Source: DASPXY01 sp038227745
GTDB lineage: Bacteria; Planctomycetota; Planctomycetia; Gemmatales; Gemmataceae
Assembly (NCBI GenBank): GCA_038227745.1
Contig: JBBRPS010000681.1
Coordinates: 1-5,638 of the forward strand
DNA: 5,638 bases
Direction: 5' to 3'
Position 1 is the stretch's first letter. Each line of letters begins with the position of its first letter. This document shows positions 1 to 5,638 of the stretch, piece by piece. The notes below the pieces were generated by a model. That model made no database searches, was not told where the DNA came from, and saw only the letters and a list, made by a program, of their open reading frames with translations. The position numbers and the translations under genes were made by a program.

Positions 1-375
1 CTGCTGGACGACGCGCACGTCATCGCCCGCTGGTCGCAGGCCAAGGCCACAGTCCGGGCAGATCTCCGGGAGGTAATCGTGAGGGGGCGTGGTAAGCAGC
101 TCGGGCGGGACCAAGAGGCGCTCGTGCTTGGGGTGCCCAGGCTGCCCGCCGCGCGGGCGTTTGTCCTGTCCCGGGGGCGGCGGGGGCTTGGGCGGCTTGA
201 CGATGTCCGAGGACGGTGGCTTGGAGGAAGTCAAGGAGTCCTTGCGGGCGGCAGCGAGCTGCGCCTGCACCTGAGCCAGGGTAGCCTGGAGTTCAGTAAC
301 GGTCGCCGTGAGCGCGGCGACCTGCGCTCGTAGCCGTTCGCAGTGGGCACAAGAGGTAGTGGCTTCGGCTCCCAT
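1..375 (-). CDS. tnpC: IS66-family transposase, N-terminal 125 residues (runs off left edge)
   Basis: This is the start of the DDE transposase that cuts and joins the ends of an IS66-type element. The minus-strand frame opens with ATG at 375-373 and stays open for 125 codons to the window edge. Visible in order: a CAHC Cys pair (residues 9-12); a Leu/Ala/Gln-rich segment (about 13-43) that looks like the family's N-terminal coiled coil or leucine zipper; the hallmark SLTSSKPPSSD (47-57); a proline run (61-69); RPRGGQPGHPKHER (73-86), the conserved GGQPGH motif; and the start of the zinc finger, EICPDCG (Cys106 and Cys109). Family members are usually around 450-530 residues, so the DDE catalytic core lies to the left of this window. 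There is no strong Shine-Dalgarno; AGGG stands 4 nt before the ATG. The family call rests on motif recognition and is firm. Whether the rest of the gene is intact cannot be seen. Confidence 0.93.
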   Translation of the reverse strand, partial: MGAEATTSCAHCERLRAQVAALTATVTELQATLAQVQAQLAAARKDSLTSSKPPSSDIVKPPKPPPPPGQDKRPRGGQPGHPKHERLLVPPELLTTPPHDYLPEICPDCGLGLRPAGDDVRVVQQ

Positions 376-2667
376 GCTGCCCTATTCTACGCCTTCTCGG
401 ATCAGCGTCACTACCCCGTGAACCGCCACGTAATTCTGCTGGATGAATCGCACAACTTCCGCAACGACAAGGCGAACCGCTATCTGGCTCTGGACACGAT
501 GATTCAACTGAACAGAGGCCGAGGCCGGGACGGCGAACACAAGAAAATCATCCTTCTATCGGCCACGCCGATCAACAACGACCTGCACGATCTGGCGAAT
601 CAGGTCCGGCTGTTCACGCAAAGCCGACCCGACTACTTCCGAGAAGCGGGCATCGGTGATTTCAACGCCTACTTTCGCCGGGCCAGGCGCATGGTCAAGA
701 AGGAGGACATCTCGGCTGGAGTGGCGCTCTTCAATCTGCTCGAAGAGGTCATGGTCCGCAACACTCGGCCTTACATTCGTGCGGCCTACCCCAACGCCAC
801 GATCCGGGGCAAGCCGGTCGCCTTCCCCAACCGGCGACTGCACACCGTCGAGTACAATCTCGGGGCGACCGTGGGTGGTTTGTACGACGAGATCGTCGCT
901 GCCATCGACTCGCTTTCCCTGGCACCGTACAAGCTGGAGGCGTACAAGAAGAAGTCCGCCATCAAGGACGAGGAACAGCACAAGTTCGAGGAAGGCCGGG
1001 AAGAAGGGCTGGTCGGCATCTTCAAGACCCGCTTCCTCAAGCGGCTGGAATCCAGCATCGAAGCGTTTCGCCTGAGCCTGCGCCGGGCGCTTACGTTCGA
1101 GGAAACCTACAAGGACTACCTGCTGGACAGGAAGGTCGTCTCCTCGAAGGACTTTCAAAAGGCGATACGCTTCGTGGCCAGAGACGAAGAAGACGACATC
1201 ACCGCCGGAAGCATGGCGGACGAACTGGACGCCGTGGCCGAGGCGAAGGCGTACATCGAGAGCCTGCCGACCGTCGATCTCAACCAATACGAATTGCGGA
1301 AGCTGACCCATGACGTGGAAGCCGACGTGAAGCTGCTCAAGAGCCTGTACGAGCGCACGGAGGGCCTGGCGGCGAACGACGGCAAGCTCGAACGGCTCAA
1401 GGAACTGCTGGCCGGGGACTTGAAGGGCAAGAAGGTTTTGATCTTCAGCACGTTCAAGGACACGACTCGGTACTTGCACAAGCGCCTGACCGGGGACGCC
1501 AAGTTCCTCAAGGCGGCGGGCAATCCCGCCATTCGCCGCATCGACAGTGGCAACCACCCCAACGAGCGTGGCCATATCATCGCTCAGTTTGCGCCGGTTG
1601 CGAGTGGACTCTCCGGCCCGCCGGAGCAGGAGATCAACATTCTCATCAGCACGGACGTTCTCTCGGAAGGGCAGAACCTCCAGGACTGCGGCCTCATCAT
1701 AAACTACGACCTGACCTGGAACCCGATCCGCCTCGTGCAGCGCAATGGCCGCATCGACCGCATCGGCAGCCCGCACACCGAGATCGGCATTTACAACCTC
1801 TTCCCCGAGGCTGAACTGGAGGCGCTGCTGCACCTGATCGAGCGCCTCACCGACCGCATCTCGACCATCGACGACCTCGGCCTGCTCGATTCCAGCGTCC
1901 TGGGCGAAGTCGTGCATCCCCGGACCTTCAACACGCTGCGCCGCATCCGGGCCGAGGACGGTGCGGTGCTGGACGAGGAAGAAGCCAGGGCGGAGCTTGC
2001 CGGGCCGGAGATGTTGCTCAAGCAACTGAAAGACCTGCTGAACCGGGATGGAGCGAGTACGCTGACCGCGCTGCCGAACGGCATTCACTCAGGGTTGCGC
2101 CGAGAGAAGTGCTACGGCATGTTCTTCTACTTCCAGGCTCCCCGCTCTAGTGGAGAGGGCAAGCGCCATTTCTGGCGGTACAGCGACGCCAAAGGCCATG
2201 AGATCAAGGAGAACCGCTATGAGATCGCCCAGTTGATCTCGTGCCTGCCGGACGAACCCCGCTACATGGGCGACCAGGACGTGTTCGTTCTCCAGGACAA
2301 GGTGATCGACCACATCCTGGCAGCCGACCGAGAAGCCGAGGCGAGAGCCGCCGCGCCCACCGCCGTCGATCCGATACAGCAGACGGTGAGCGAAGAGATC
2401 AAGGACGCCATCCGCCGCCGCAGCGTGGACCGGGAGAAGGCAAAGACGTGCATCAGCTTCCTCGGCCAGCCGATGGGCCGGGCCTTGCACGTCAAGCTGA
2501 AGACGGCGAATGAAAACTGGAAGGCGTCGAAGGACGACGCCACGCTCGTTGAAGAAGTCGCCAGCCTCTCGGAACAGTTCGGCAAGCAGAGATCGGACGG
2601 CGGTGGGGTGAAGCGGCTGTGCCGGGAGGATTTGGAACTGATCTGCTTCGAGTACGTTTCGGGATGA
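343..2667 (+). CDS. 5'-truncated SNF2-like superfamily 2 helicase (chimeric N-terminus, probable pseudogene)
   Basis: This is the remnant of an ATP-dependent DNA translocase or helicase. The frame opens at GTG 343 and codes for 774 residues. Residues 1 to about 27 are antisense IS66 sequence; helicase sequence starts near residue 28-29. Visible motifs: II, DESH at 34-37, followed by NFRN; III, SAT at 73-75 in LLSATPINND; IV, KVLIFSTF at 364-371; V, STDVLSEGQNLQ at 436-447; VI, QRNGRIDRIG at 466-475, containing both arginine-finger positions. A charged helical region (about 190-360) separates the two RecA-like lobes. The C-terminal ~300 residues include GIHSGL and FFYFQA stretches and end in REDLELICFEYVSG, which looks like a natural terminus. 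Motif I (Walker A) and everything before motif II are missing, so the product should not bind ATP normally. Related full-length proteins often carry an N-terminal phospholipase D-like nuclease domain and sit in defence or mobile islands. That is family knowledge, and the exact subfamily is not certain. There is no Shine-Dalgarno that supports 343 as a real start. Confidence 0.88.
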   Translation: MGTRGSGFGSHAALFYAFSDQRHYPVNRHVILLDESHNFRNDKANRYLALDTMIQLNRGRGRDGEHKKIILLSATPINNDLHDLANQVRLFTQSRPDYFREAGIGDFNAYFRRARRMVKKEDISAGVALFNLLEEVMVRNTRPYIRAAYPNATIRGKPVAFPNRRLHTVEYNLGATVGGLYDEIVAAIDSLSLAPYKLEAYKKKSAIKDEEQHKFEEGREEGLVGIFKTRFLKRLESSIEAFRLSLRRALTFEETYKDYLLDRKVVSSKDFQKAIRFVARDEEDDITAGSMADELDAVAEAKAYIESLPTVDLNQYELRKLTHDVEADVKLLKSLYERTEGLAANDGKLERLKELLAGDLKGKKVLIFSTFKDTTRYLHKRLTGDAKFLKAAGNPAIRRIDSGNHPNERGHIIAQFAPVASGLSGPPEQEINILISTDVLSEGQNLQDCGLIINYDLTWNPIRLVQRNGRIDRIGSPHTEIGIYNLFPEAELEALLHLIERLTDRISTIDDLGLLDSSVLGEVVHPRTFNTLRRIRAEDGAVLDEEEARAELAGPEMLLKQLKDLLNRDGASTLTALPNGIHSGLRREKCYGMFFYFQAPRSSGEGKRHFWRYSDAKGHEIKENRYEIAQLISCLPDEPRYMGDQDVFVLQDKVIDHILAADREAEARAAAPTAVDPIQQTVSEEIKDAIRRRSVDREKAKTCISFLGQPMGRALHVKLKTANENWKASKDDATLVEEVASLSEQFGKQRSDGGGVKRLCREDLELICFEYVSG
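384..411 (-). promoter_or_regulatory. Putative sigma70-type promoter of the IS66 transposase
   Basis: On the minus strand, GTGACG (411-406, 4 of 6 matches to TTGACA) and TAGAAT (389-384, 5 of 6 matches to TATAAT) are separated by 16 nt. The -10 box ends only 8 nt before the transposase ATG at 375, so transcription would start within a base or two of the start codon and give a nearly leaderless mRNA. It lies just inside the inferred IS end, a usual place for a transposase promoter. It was found by eye; chance matches are possible, but both box quality and spacing are good for such GC-rich DNA. Confidence 0.45.
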
Positions 2668-2680
2668 TGGTGTGTGACCA

Positions 2681-2708
2681 CGGGACAGCCCAGGCGTGGG
2701 CAGTCCTG
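2681..2708. terminator. Imperfect hairpin 13 nt after the helicase stop; terminator-like or IS-end structure
   Basis: Left arm 2681-2692 and right arm 2697-2708 pair as a lower stem of 6 bp (one a G-T wobble), a single A-A mismatch (2687/2702), and an upper stem of 5 bp (GCCCA/TGGGC) around a GGCG loop. It lies 13 nt after the helicase stop codon, where a terminator would be expected, but no T-tract follows on either strand, so intrinsic termination is uncertain. Because transposase remnants follow, the palindrome could instead be part of an old IS end. Confidence 0.45.
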
Positions 2709-2727
2709 CGAGTAGGCCGTCAGATCT

Positions 2728-2734
2728 GGGAGGA
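2728..2734 (+). promoter_or_regulatory. Strong Shine-Dalgarno before the IS-derived ORF
   Basis: GGGAGGA is a near-perfect anti-16S match. It lies 5 nt before GTG 2740 and 8 nt before ATG 2743, which overlap as GTGATG. Such a site is unexpected in front of an internal transposase fragment. It suggests that the first ~20 codons are a genuine gene start and that the IS4-type sequence was joined on behind it. Confidence 0.55.
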
Positions 2735-2739
2735 ACGCC

Positions 2740-3042
2740 GTGATGAAGAAAGACCTCGTCACCCTGACCGGCGGCAAACGCCAGGAGATGCCCGCCCTGG
2801 CCACGCGCCTGCACCAGCGCTGCCGGACCGACTTCCGCCGGAGCCGCCGGCTGGGCGCGGAGGACCACGTCGTCACCTGGGAGAAGCCGCAGCGGCCGGG
2901 GTGGATGGACGAGGCGGCCTACGCCGCCCTGCCCGCGGCGCTGGCGGTGCGCGCGGTGCGGGTGCGCCTGTCTTCCCTTCATCCTTCATCCTTCATCCTT
3001 TTCTTCCCTCCGCCCATTGCACCGCTTTCCGACCGGCTGTAG
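2740..3042 (+). pseudogene. IS4-type transposase fragment in a short composite ORF
   Basis: The ORF is 100 codons (GTG 2740, or ATG 2743; stop TAG 3040-3042). Residues about 23-77 (nt 2806-2970) read RLHQRCRTDFRRSRRLG, then EDHVVTWEKPQRPGWMDEA, then YAALPAALAVRAVRVRL. This resembles the central part of IS4-family DDE transposases common in planctomycetes, where HQ..R.DFRRG.RLG, WMD-A-YA.LP and VREVRV are recurrent. Only ~55 residues of a protein usually near 400 remain, and the visible segment contains no complete catalytic triad. Residues 1-20 (MMKKDLVTLTGGKRQEMPAL) do not belong to that segment and faintly recall the start of IS630-type transposases (KK..VTLT..ER), a weak resemblance. From residue 78 the frame reads through the TTCATCC repeat and is non-native. 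The product is unlikely to work as a transposase. Confidence 0.66.
2978..3000. repeat. Heptanucleotide tandem repeat, three TTCATCC copies plus TT
   Basis: Three perfect head-to-tail copies of TTCATCC (GGATGAA on the minus strand) are followed by a partial copy, TT. They sit in a strand-asymmetric tract (2971-3015) that is pyrimidine on the plus strand apart from three A and one G. The repeat begins 7 nt after the end of transposase-like sequence and lies 17 nt before a putative promoter of the sugar kinase gene. Its function is unknown. Short heptamer repeats like this occur in intergenic DNA of several bacterial groups, and slippage could vary the copy number. Confidence 0.85.
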
Positions 3043-3045
3043 GAT
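3017..3045 (+). promoter_or_regulatory. Putative sigma70-type promoter of the ROK kinase gene
   Basis: TTGCAC (3017-3022) and TAGGAT (3040-3045, 4 of 6 matches to TATAAT) are spaced by exactly 17 nt. Transcription would start near 3052 and leave a leader of about 57 nt before ATG 3109. The -35 box matches only its first three bases, so the case rests on the spacing, the -10 box and the position between the scar region and the gene. Confidence 0.4.
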
Positions 3046-3108
3046 GCCTGGGATTGTCCACGGAACGGCAGGACGGTTCTTTCGTCTCCCCACGAGCGCA
3101 AGGCCCTC

Positions 3109-4089
3109 ATGGCACCATTGATCTGGGTCGGACTGGACGTTGGCGGCACGAGCATGAAGGGAGGCGTCATCGAGGACGGCGGCCAGGTGCTCAGCTCGAT
3201 CAGCCTGCCGACCGAGGCGCACCGCGGACAGGAGTTCGGCCTGGAGCGCATGTGCGAGACCATCCGCGCGGCGGTCAAGACGGCTGGCCTGCGCCTGGAG
3301 CAGATCGCCGCCATCGGCGTCGCCACGCCCGGGACCATGGACATCCCCAGCGGCCTGATCCTCGACCCGCCCAACCTCAAGCCGTGGAGGAACGTCCCCG
3401 TCCGCCAGCACGTCCACGAGAAGTTCAGGGTGCCGACGGCGTTCCAGAACGACGCGAACGCTGCGGCCTACGGCGAATACTGGATCGGCGCCGGCAAGGA
3501 CGCCCACAGCATGGTCCTGTTCACGCTCGGCACCGGCATCGGCTGCGGCATCATCATCGCCGACCTGGTCGTCGAGGGGGAGCACAGCCACGGCGCCGAG
3601 GTCGGCCACATGAAGATCGAGATGACCAGCCCGCGCCAGTGCGGCTGCGGCCGCTGGGGCTGCCTGGAGGCCTACGCCAGCGCCACCTCGGTCGTGAAGC
3701 GCGCCTTGGAAGCCCTGGAGCAGAGCGGCGGCAAGTCGTCGCTCGCCGCCGTGCTGCGGCTGCAGGGCGAGATCACGTCGCGCGACATCTTCGACGCCGC
3801 CGAGGCGGGGGACGCCCTGGCCGACCGGATCGTGGAGGACACCGCGTTCTACCTGGCGGTCGGCACGACGAACATGATGCACACGATCGACCCGGACATG
3901 GTGGTCTTTGGCGGCGGCATGATCGCCGCCGGCGAGCCGTTCCTGGAGCGAATCCGCAGGCACGTCAAGGAACTGGCGTTCCCCGTCCCCGCGGCGAAGA
4001 CGCAGATCGTGTTCGCGAAGCTCGGCGGCGACGCAGGCTTCATCGGCGCCGCCGCCTGCGCCCGCCAGCTCTATCTGCGGCAGAAATGA
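3109..4089 (+). CDS. ROK-family sugar kinase, probable glucokinase
   Basis: This is a cytoplasmic enzyme expected to transfer phosphate from ATP to the 6-OH of glucose or a related hexose, feeding glycolysis. The 326-residue length is normal for an ROK kinase without a DNA-binding domain. Visible: the ATP phosphate-binding motif LDVGGTSMKGG (9-19); VATPGTMD (71-78); the catalytic Asp115 in QNDANAAAYGE (113-123), with Asn114 contacting sugar; the second phosphate loop GTGIGCG (141-147); sugar ligands Glu164 and His167 in GAEVGH; the ROK zinc site of His167, Cys178, Cys180 and Cys185 in CGCGRWGCLE, followed by Glu187; and an adenosine-loop-type VVFGGGM (301-307). All key residues are present. 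ATG 3109 is chosen because the conserved first strand starts five residues later; AAGG (3100-3103) is a modest Shine-Dalgarno. There is no N-terminal helix-turn-helix, so it is not an NagC/Mlc-type repressor. Specificity within ROK (glucose, N-acetylglucosamine, N-acetylmannosamine, fructose) cannot be fixed from sequence alone. Confidence 0.94.
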   Translation: MAPLIWVGLDVGGTSMKGGVIEDGGQVLSSISLPTEAHRGQEFGLERMCETIRAAVKTAGLRLEQIAAIGVATPGTMDIPSGLILDPPNLKPWRNVPVRQHVHEKFRVPTAFQNDANAAAYGEYWIGAGKDAHSMVLFTLGTGIGCGIIIADLVVEGEHSHGAEVGHMKIEMTSPRQCGCGRWGCLEAYASATSVVKRALEALEQSGGKSSLAAVLRLQGEITSRDIFDAAEAGDALADRIVEDTAFYLAVGTTNMMHTIDPDMVVFGGGMIAAGEPFLERIRRHVKELAFPVPAAKTQIVFAKLGGDAGFIGAAACARQLYLRQK

Positions 4090-4103
4090 GCCGCGAGCGC
4101 GGC
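4090..4103. terminator. Small GC hairpin between convergent genes, possible bidirectional terminator
   Basis: GCCGCGAGCGCGGC starts at the first base after the kinase stop codon and forms GCCGC/GCGGC around a GAGC loop. It fills most of the 21-bp gap between the two convergent stop codons. The stem is short and no T-run follows in either direction, so it could only be a weak terminator or one aided by Rho. Confidence 0.35.
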
Positions 4104-4110
4104 CGTCCCC

Positions 4111-5638
4111 TCAGCCTCCCTTGCCCTTCTTCGCCCCGAGCTCGCGCAGCAGCGCCTGGAAATCGAGTCGGGAACGGAGCACGGTGAAGTCGCCCTCGCC
4201 CGCGATCGTTTCCGGGTTGCTCAGGCCCAGCGCCAGCGCCTCGCGGAGGAACCCGATCGCCTGCTTGCAGTAGACCTCGCGCTGGGAGCGCTCGGCGGCG
4301 GTGAGTTCGATCTTGCCCTTGCCGACGACCGCAGCGCACATGGCGAGTTCACAGGCGGCGTCGTGGACCTGATCGGGGACGCGCGGCCACAGCTTGCGGC
4401 GCTCCCGCGCCAGCCGGGCCGCGTCGGCGGGGCGGCCGTCGTCGCGCATCAGCTTACCGAGCGTGAAATAGCTCATGTTCAACTCTTGCCGCCGCTGCGC
4501 GTTCCACGGCATCTTCTCCACCACCGGCGCCCAGTGGGCGACCACCTGCTCGAAGGCGGCCCGCCCTCTGTCGCCCTTCTGCAGCGTGAACAGCCCCACC
4601 GCCTGGAAGAAGTACATCTCGCCGAAGTCGTTGCGGTCCTCTGCGAGGACGGGGTAGTCGCGCACCAGCCGCGCCAGCAGCTCGCCGCCCCGGTGGAAGG
4701 AGTGCTCGGCCTCGGCACGCTGCCCCGCCTTGAGTTGCACGGTGCCCAGGAAGTGGAAGGCAGTCGCCGCGTCCCGCAACAGCTCGAAGCTGTCCGTCCG
4801 CGCGAGCAGCCTGTCCAGCACGTCGGCGGCCTGCCGGAGGGAGTCCCGAGCTTCCTCGTACCGCCCCCGCTTGACGCAGAGGCGGCCCAGGTTGAGGTGG
4901 CCGACCGCCAGGTAGTGCTGGAAGCCCCGCACGTCCGGATTCTCCTCGACCAGCTTCCGCCTCAGGTCGAGGGCCTCCTTGAGCGCCGCGTCGGCGTCGC
5001 CGTAGTGCGCGCCGTTGGCCAGCATGTTGCCGAGAGCGCCCAGGTGGGTGGCCAGGTGGGCACGGTACTGGGTGAGCCGGGGATGGTTGCGGACCAGTTC
5101 CTTCTGAAGGTCCCGCGCCTTGCGGTACGCGGCCAGGGCCTCCGAGACACGGCCGACCACTTCCAGCACCAGGCCCTTGTTGTGGTAGGCATTCGCCAGC
5201 CGGGATTTGTCCGGGGCAGAGGCCGGCCGGCCGTGGACGAGTTGTTCGCACAGCGGTACCGCCTTCTCGATGGCGTCCAGGGCCTGTTCGGGCTGGCCCA
5301 GACTCAGGTGGCTCACGGTGAGGTCGTTGAGTGAGTCGCCGAGAAGGCCCTGGAAGTGGCCACTCCCGCGGGCCGCCAACCACTCCCGCAGGTCGCGGGC
5401 CTTGCGCAAGAGGGGCAGGCCTTCGTCGGGCCGGCGCTCGGCCTTCAGCAAGTGGCCCAGTGCCTCGCAGGTCAGGGCCAGGTCGTCGGCTGGGCCCACC
5501 GCATCTGGGTCCGCCTCGCGGAGTTGCTCCTGGAGGGCGAGGGCACGGCGATAGGCGGCCAGGGCGGCGGCGGTGGAGCCGAGAGCGACGGTGATCTGCC
5601 CGACGCGCCGGTAGGCCCGCCCCACCTCGGCGCGCAAG
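4111..5638 (-). CDS. TPR-repeat protein, C-terminal 508 residues (runs off right edge); probable tail of a Ser/Thr kinase-TPR protein
   Basis: This is a helical-repeat scaffold, presumably for protein-protein contacts; no catalytic domain is visible. The stop is TGA at 4113-4111, and the frame stays open to the window edge. The TTG at 5637 is probably not a start, because RAEVGRAYRRVGQI already reads as the inside of a repeat. Counting from that TTG, helical pairs of the TPR type with the pattern LG..L...GR..EAL..Y.KA..L...L fall near residues 4-37, 54-87, 104-134, 147-180, 197-230, 246-279, 293-326, 341-375 and 388-417, about nine units. They recur every 43-50 residues, longer than the canonical 34, because linkers such as LVRNHPRLTQYRAHLA lie between them. 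The C-terminus (about 425-503) has AACELAMCAAVV, an FLREALALGL helix, and FTVLRSRLDFQALLREL, a module I associate with the ends of planctomycete kinase-TPR proteins. There is no signal peptide or membrane segment in the visible part. It converges on the sugar kinase gene with no evident functional link. Confidence 0.9.
   Translation of the reverse strand, partial: LRAEVGRAYRRVGQITVALGSTAAALAAYRRALALQEQLREADPDAVGPADDLALTCEALGHLLKAERRPDEGLPLLRKARDLREWLAARGSGHFQGLLGDSLNDLTVSHLSLGQPEQALDAIEKAVPLCEQLVHGRPASAPDKSRLANAYHNKGLVLEVVGRVSEALAAYRKARDLQKELVRNHPRLTQYRAHLATHLGALGNMLANGAHYGDADAALKEALDLRRKLVEENPDVRGFQHYLAVGHLNLGRLCVKRGRYEEARDSLRQAADVLDRLLARTDSFELLRDAATAFHFLGTVQLKAGQRAEAEHSFHRGGELLARLVRDYPVLAEDRNDFGEMYFFQAVGLFTLQKGDRGRAAFEQVVAHWAPVVEKMPWNAQRRQELNMSYFTLGKLMRDDGRPADAARLARERRKLWPRVPDQVHDAACELAMCAAVVGKGKIELTAAERSQREVYCKQAIGFLREALALGLSNPETIAGEGDFTVLRSRLDFQALLRELGAKKGKGG

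Larger units (their letters stand above)
1..423 (-). mobile_element. IS66-family insertion sequence, one terminal part (end approximate)
   Basis: The element holds the transposase start and its upstream region, and its transposase-proximal end lies to the right. The boundary is inferred. Transposase sequence runs to 375 and a promoter-like pair lies at 384-411. Recognisable helicase sequence (HVILLDESHNFRN) starts at 427, so the terminus should fall between about 412 and 430. Read on the minus strand from 423, a candidate terminal repeat would begin GTTCACGGGGTAGTGACGC. The other end is outside the window, so neither the inverted repeat nor the 8-bp target duplication typical of IS66 can be confirmed. 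No IS66 accessory genes (tnpA, tnpB) are found between the transposase and this end, which fits the single-gene type of IS66 element. Confidence 0.72.

Noticed and set aside
79..333. Plus-strand ORF of 84 codons, Arg/Gly-rich
   Set aside because: It lies antisense to the IS66 transposase, has low-complexity composition, and the opposite strand has clear family motifs.
556..2088. Minus-strand ORF of 510 codons opposite the helicase
   Set aside because: It is a shadow frame produced by GC-rich codon bias. It has no recognisable domain, while the plus strand carries helicase motifs II-VI.
2089..2982. Minus-strand ORF of 297 codons
   Set aside because: It is antisense to the helicase C-terminus and the transposase fragment, has His/Arg/Pro-rich composition, and no motif is seen.
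2978..3000. CRISPR-like array
   Set aside because: The units are 7 nt, contiguous and without spacers, so this is a simple tandem repeat.
3053..3080. Inverted bases GTCC...GGAC as an operator in the kinase leader
   Set aside because: Four-base arms at this spacing are expected by chance in GC-rich DNA and nothing else supports a regulator site.
2986..3963. Minus-strand ORF of 325 codons opposite the sugar kinase
   Set aside because: It is antisense to an intact ROK kinase with all catalytic and zinc residues; composition is typical of a shadow frame.
2619..4187. Plus-strand ORF of 522 codons
   Set aside because: Its Arg/Gly/His-rich composition is that of an off-frame reading of the ROK kinase gene, and it runs through three unrelated features.
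4363..5334. Plus-strand ORF of 323 codons opposite the TPR gene
   Set aside because: It is Val/Pro/Arg-rich and antisense to a clearly repeated TPR coding frame.

Overview
The window is GC-rich bacterial DNA. Its style suggests a planctomycete, most likely of the Gemmataceae: a long TPR protein of the kind fused to Ser/Thr kinases in that group, a stand-alone ROK sugar kinase, several insertion-sequence remnants, and a short heptanucleotide tandem repeat. The lineage is inferred from gene style and cannot be proved from 5.6 kb.

Left part (1-2667): an insertion sequence has cut a helicase gene. Positions 1-375 on the minus strand encode the first 125 residues of an IS66-family transposase that runs off the left edge. 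Its probable promoter lies at 384-411, and the IS end is inferred near 412-430. Directly beyond that end, on the plus strand, comes the C-terminal two thirds or so of a large SNF2-like superfamily 2 helicase. It begins just before motif II (DESH) and has no motif I (Walker A). An open frame from a GTG at 343 joins about 27 codons of antisense IS sequence to the helicase remnant, so the ORF is chimeric at its N-terminus. The remaining ~750 codons are undamaged, which points to a recent insertion.

Middle (2668-3108): a scar region. It holds a strong imperfect hairpin (2681-2708), a good Shine-Dalgarno followed by a ~100-codon ORF whose central part is a fragment of an IS4-type DDE transposase, a three-copy TTCATCC repeat in a 45-nt pyrimidine-rich strand, and a plausible sigma70-type promoter (3017-3045) for the next gene.

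Right part (3109-5638): ordinary chromosomal genes. An intact ROK-family glucokinase-type sugar kinase (plus strand) converges, across 21 bp containing a small GC hairpin, on a minus-strand TPR-repeat protein that runs off the right edge. Its C-terminus looks like that of planctomycete Ser/Thr kinase-TPR proteins; any kinase domain would lie beyond 5638.

The genes do not form one operon or an evident new system. The layout is best read as a junction between an IS-rich accessory segment with a decapitated, possibly defence-related helicase and a stable chromosomal segment with the sugar kinase and TPR protein.
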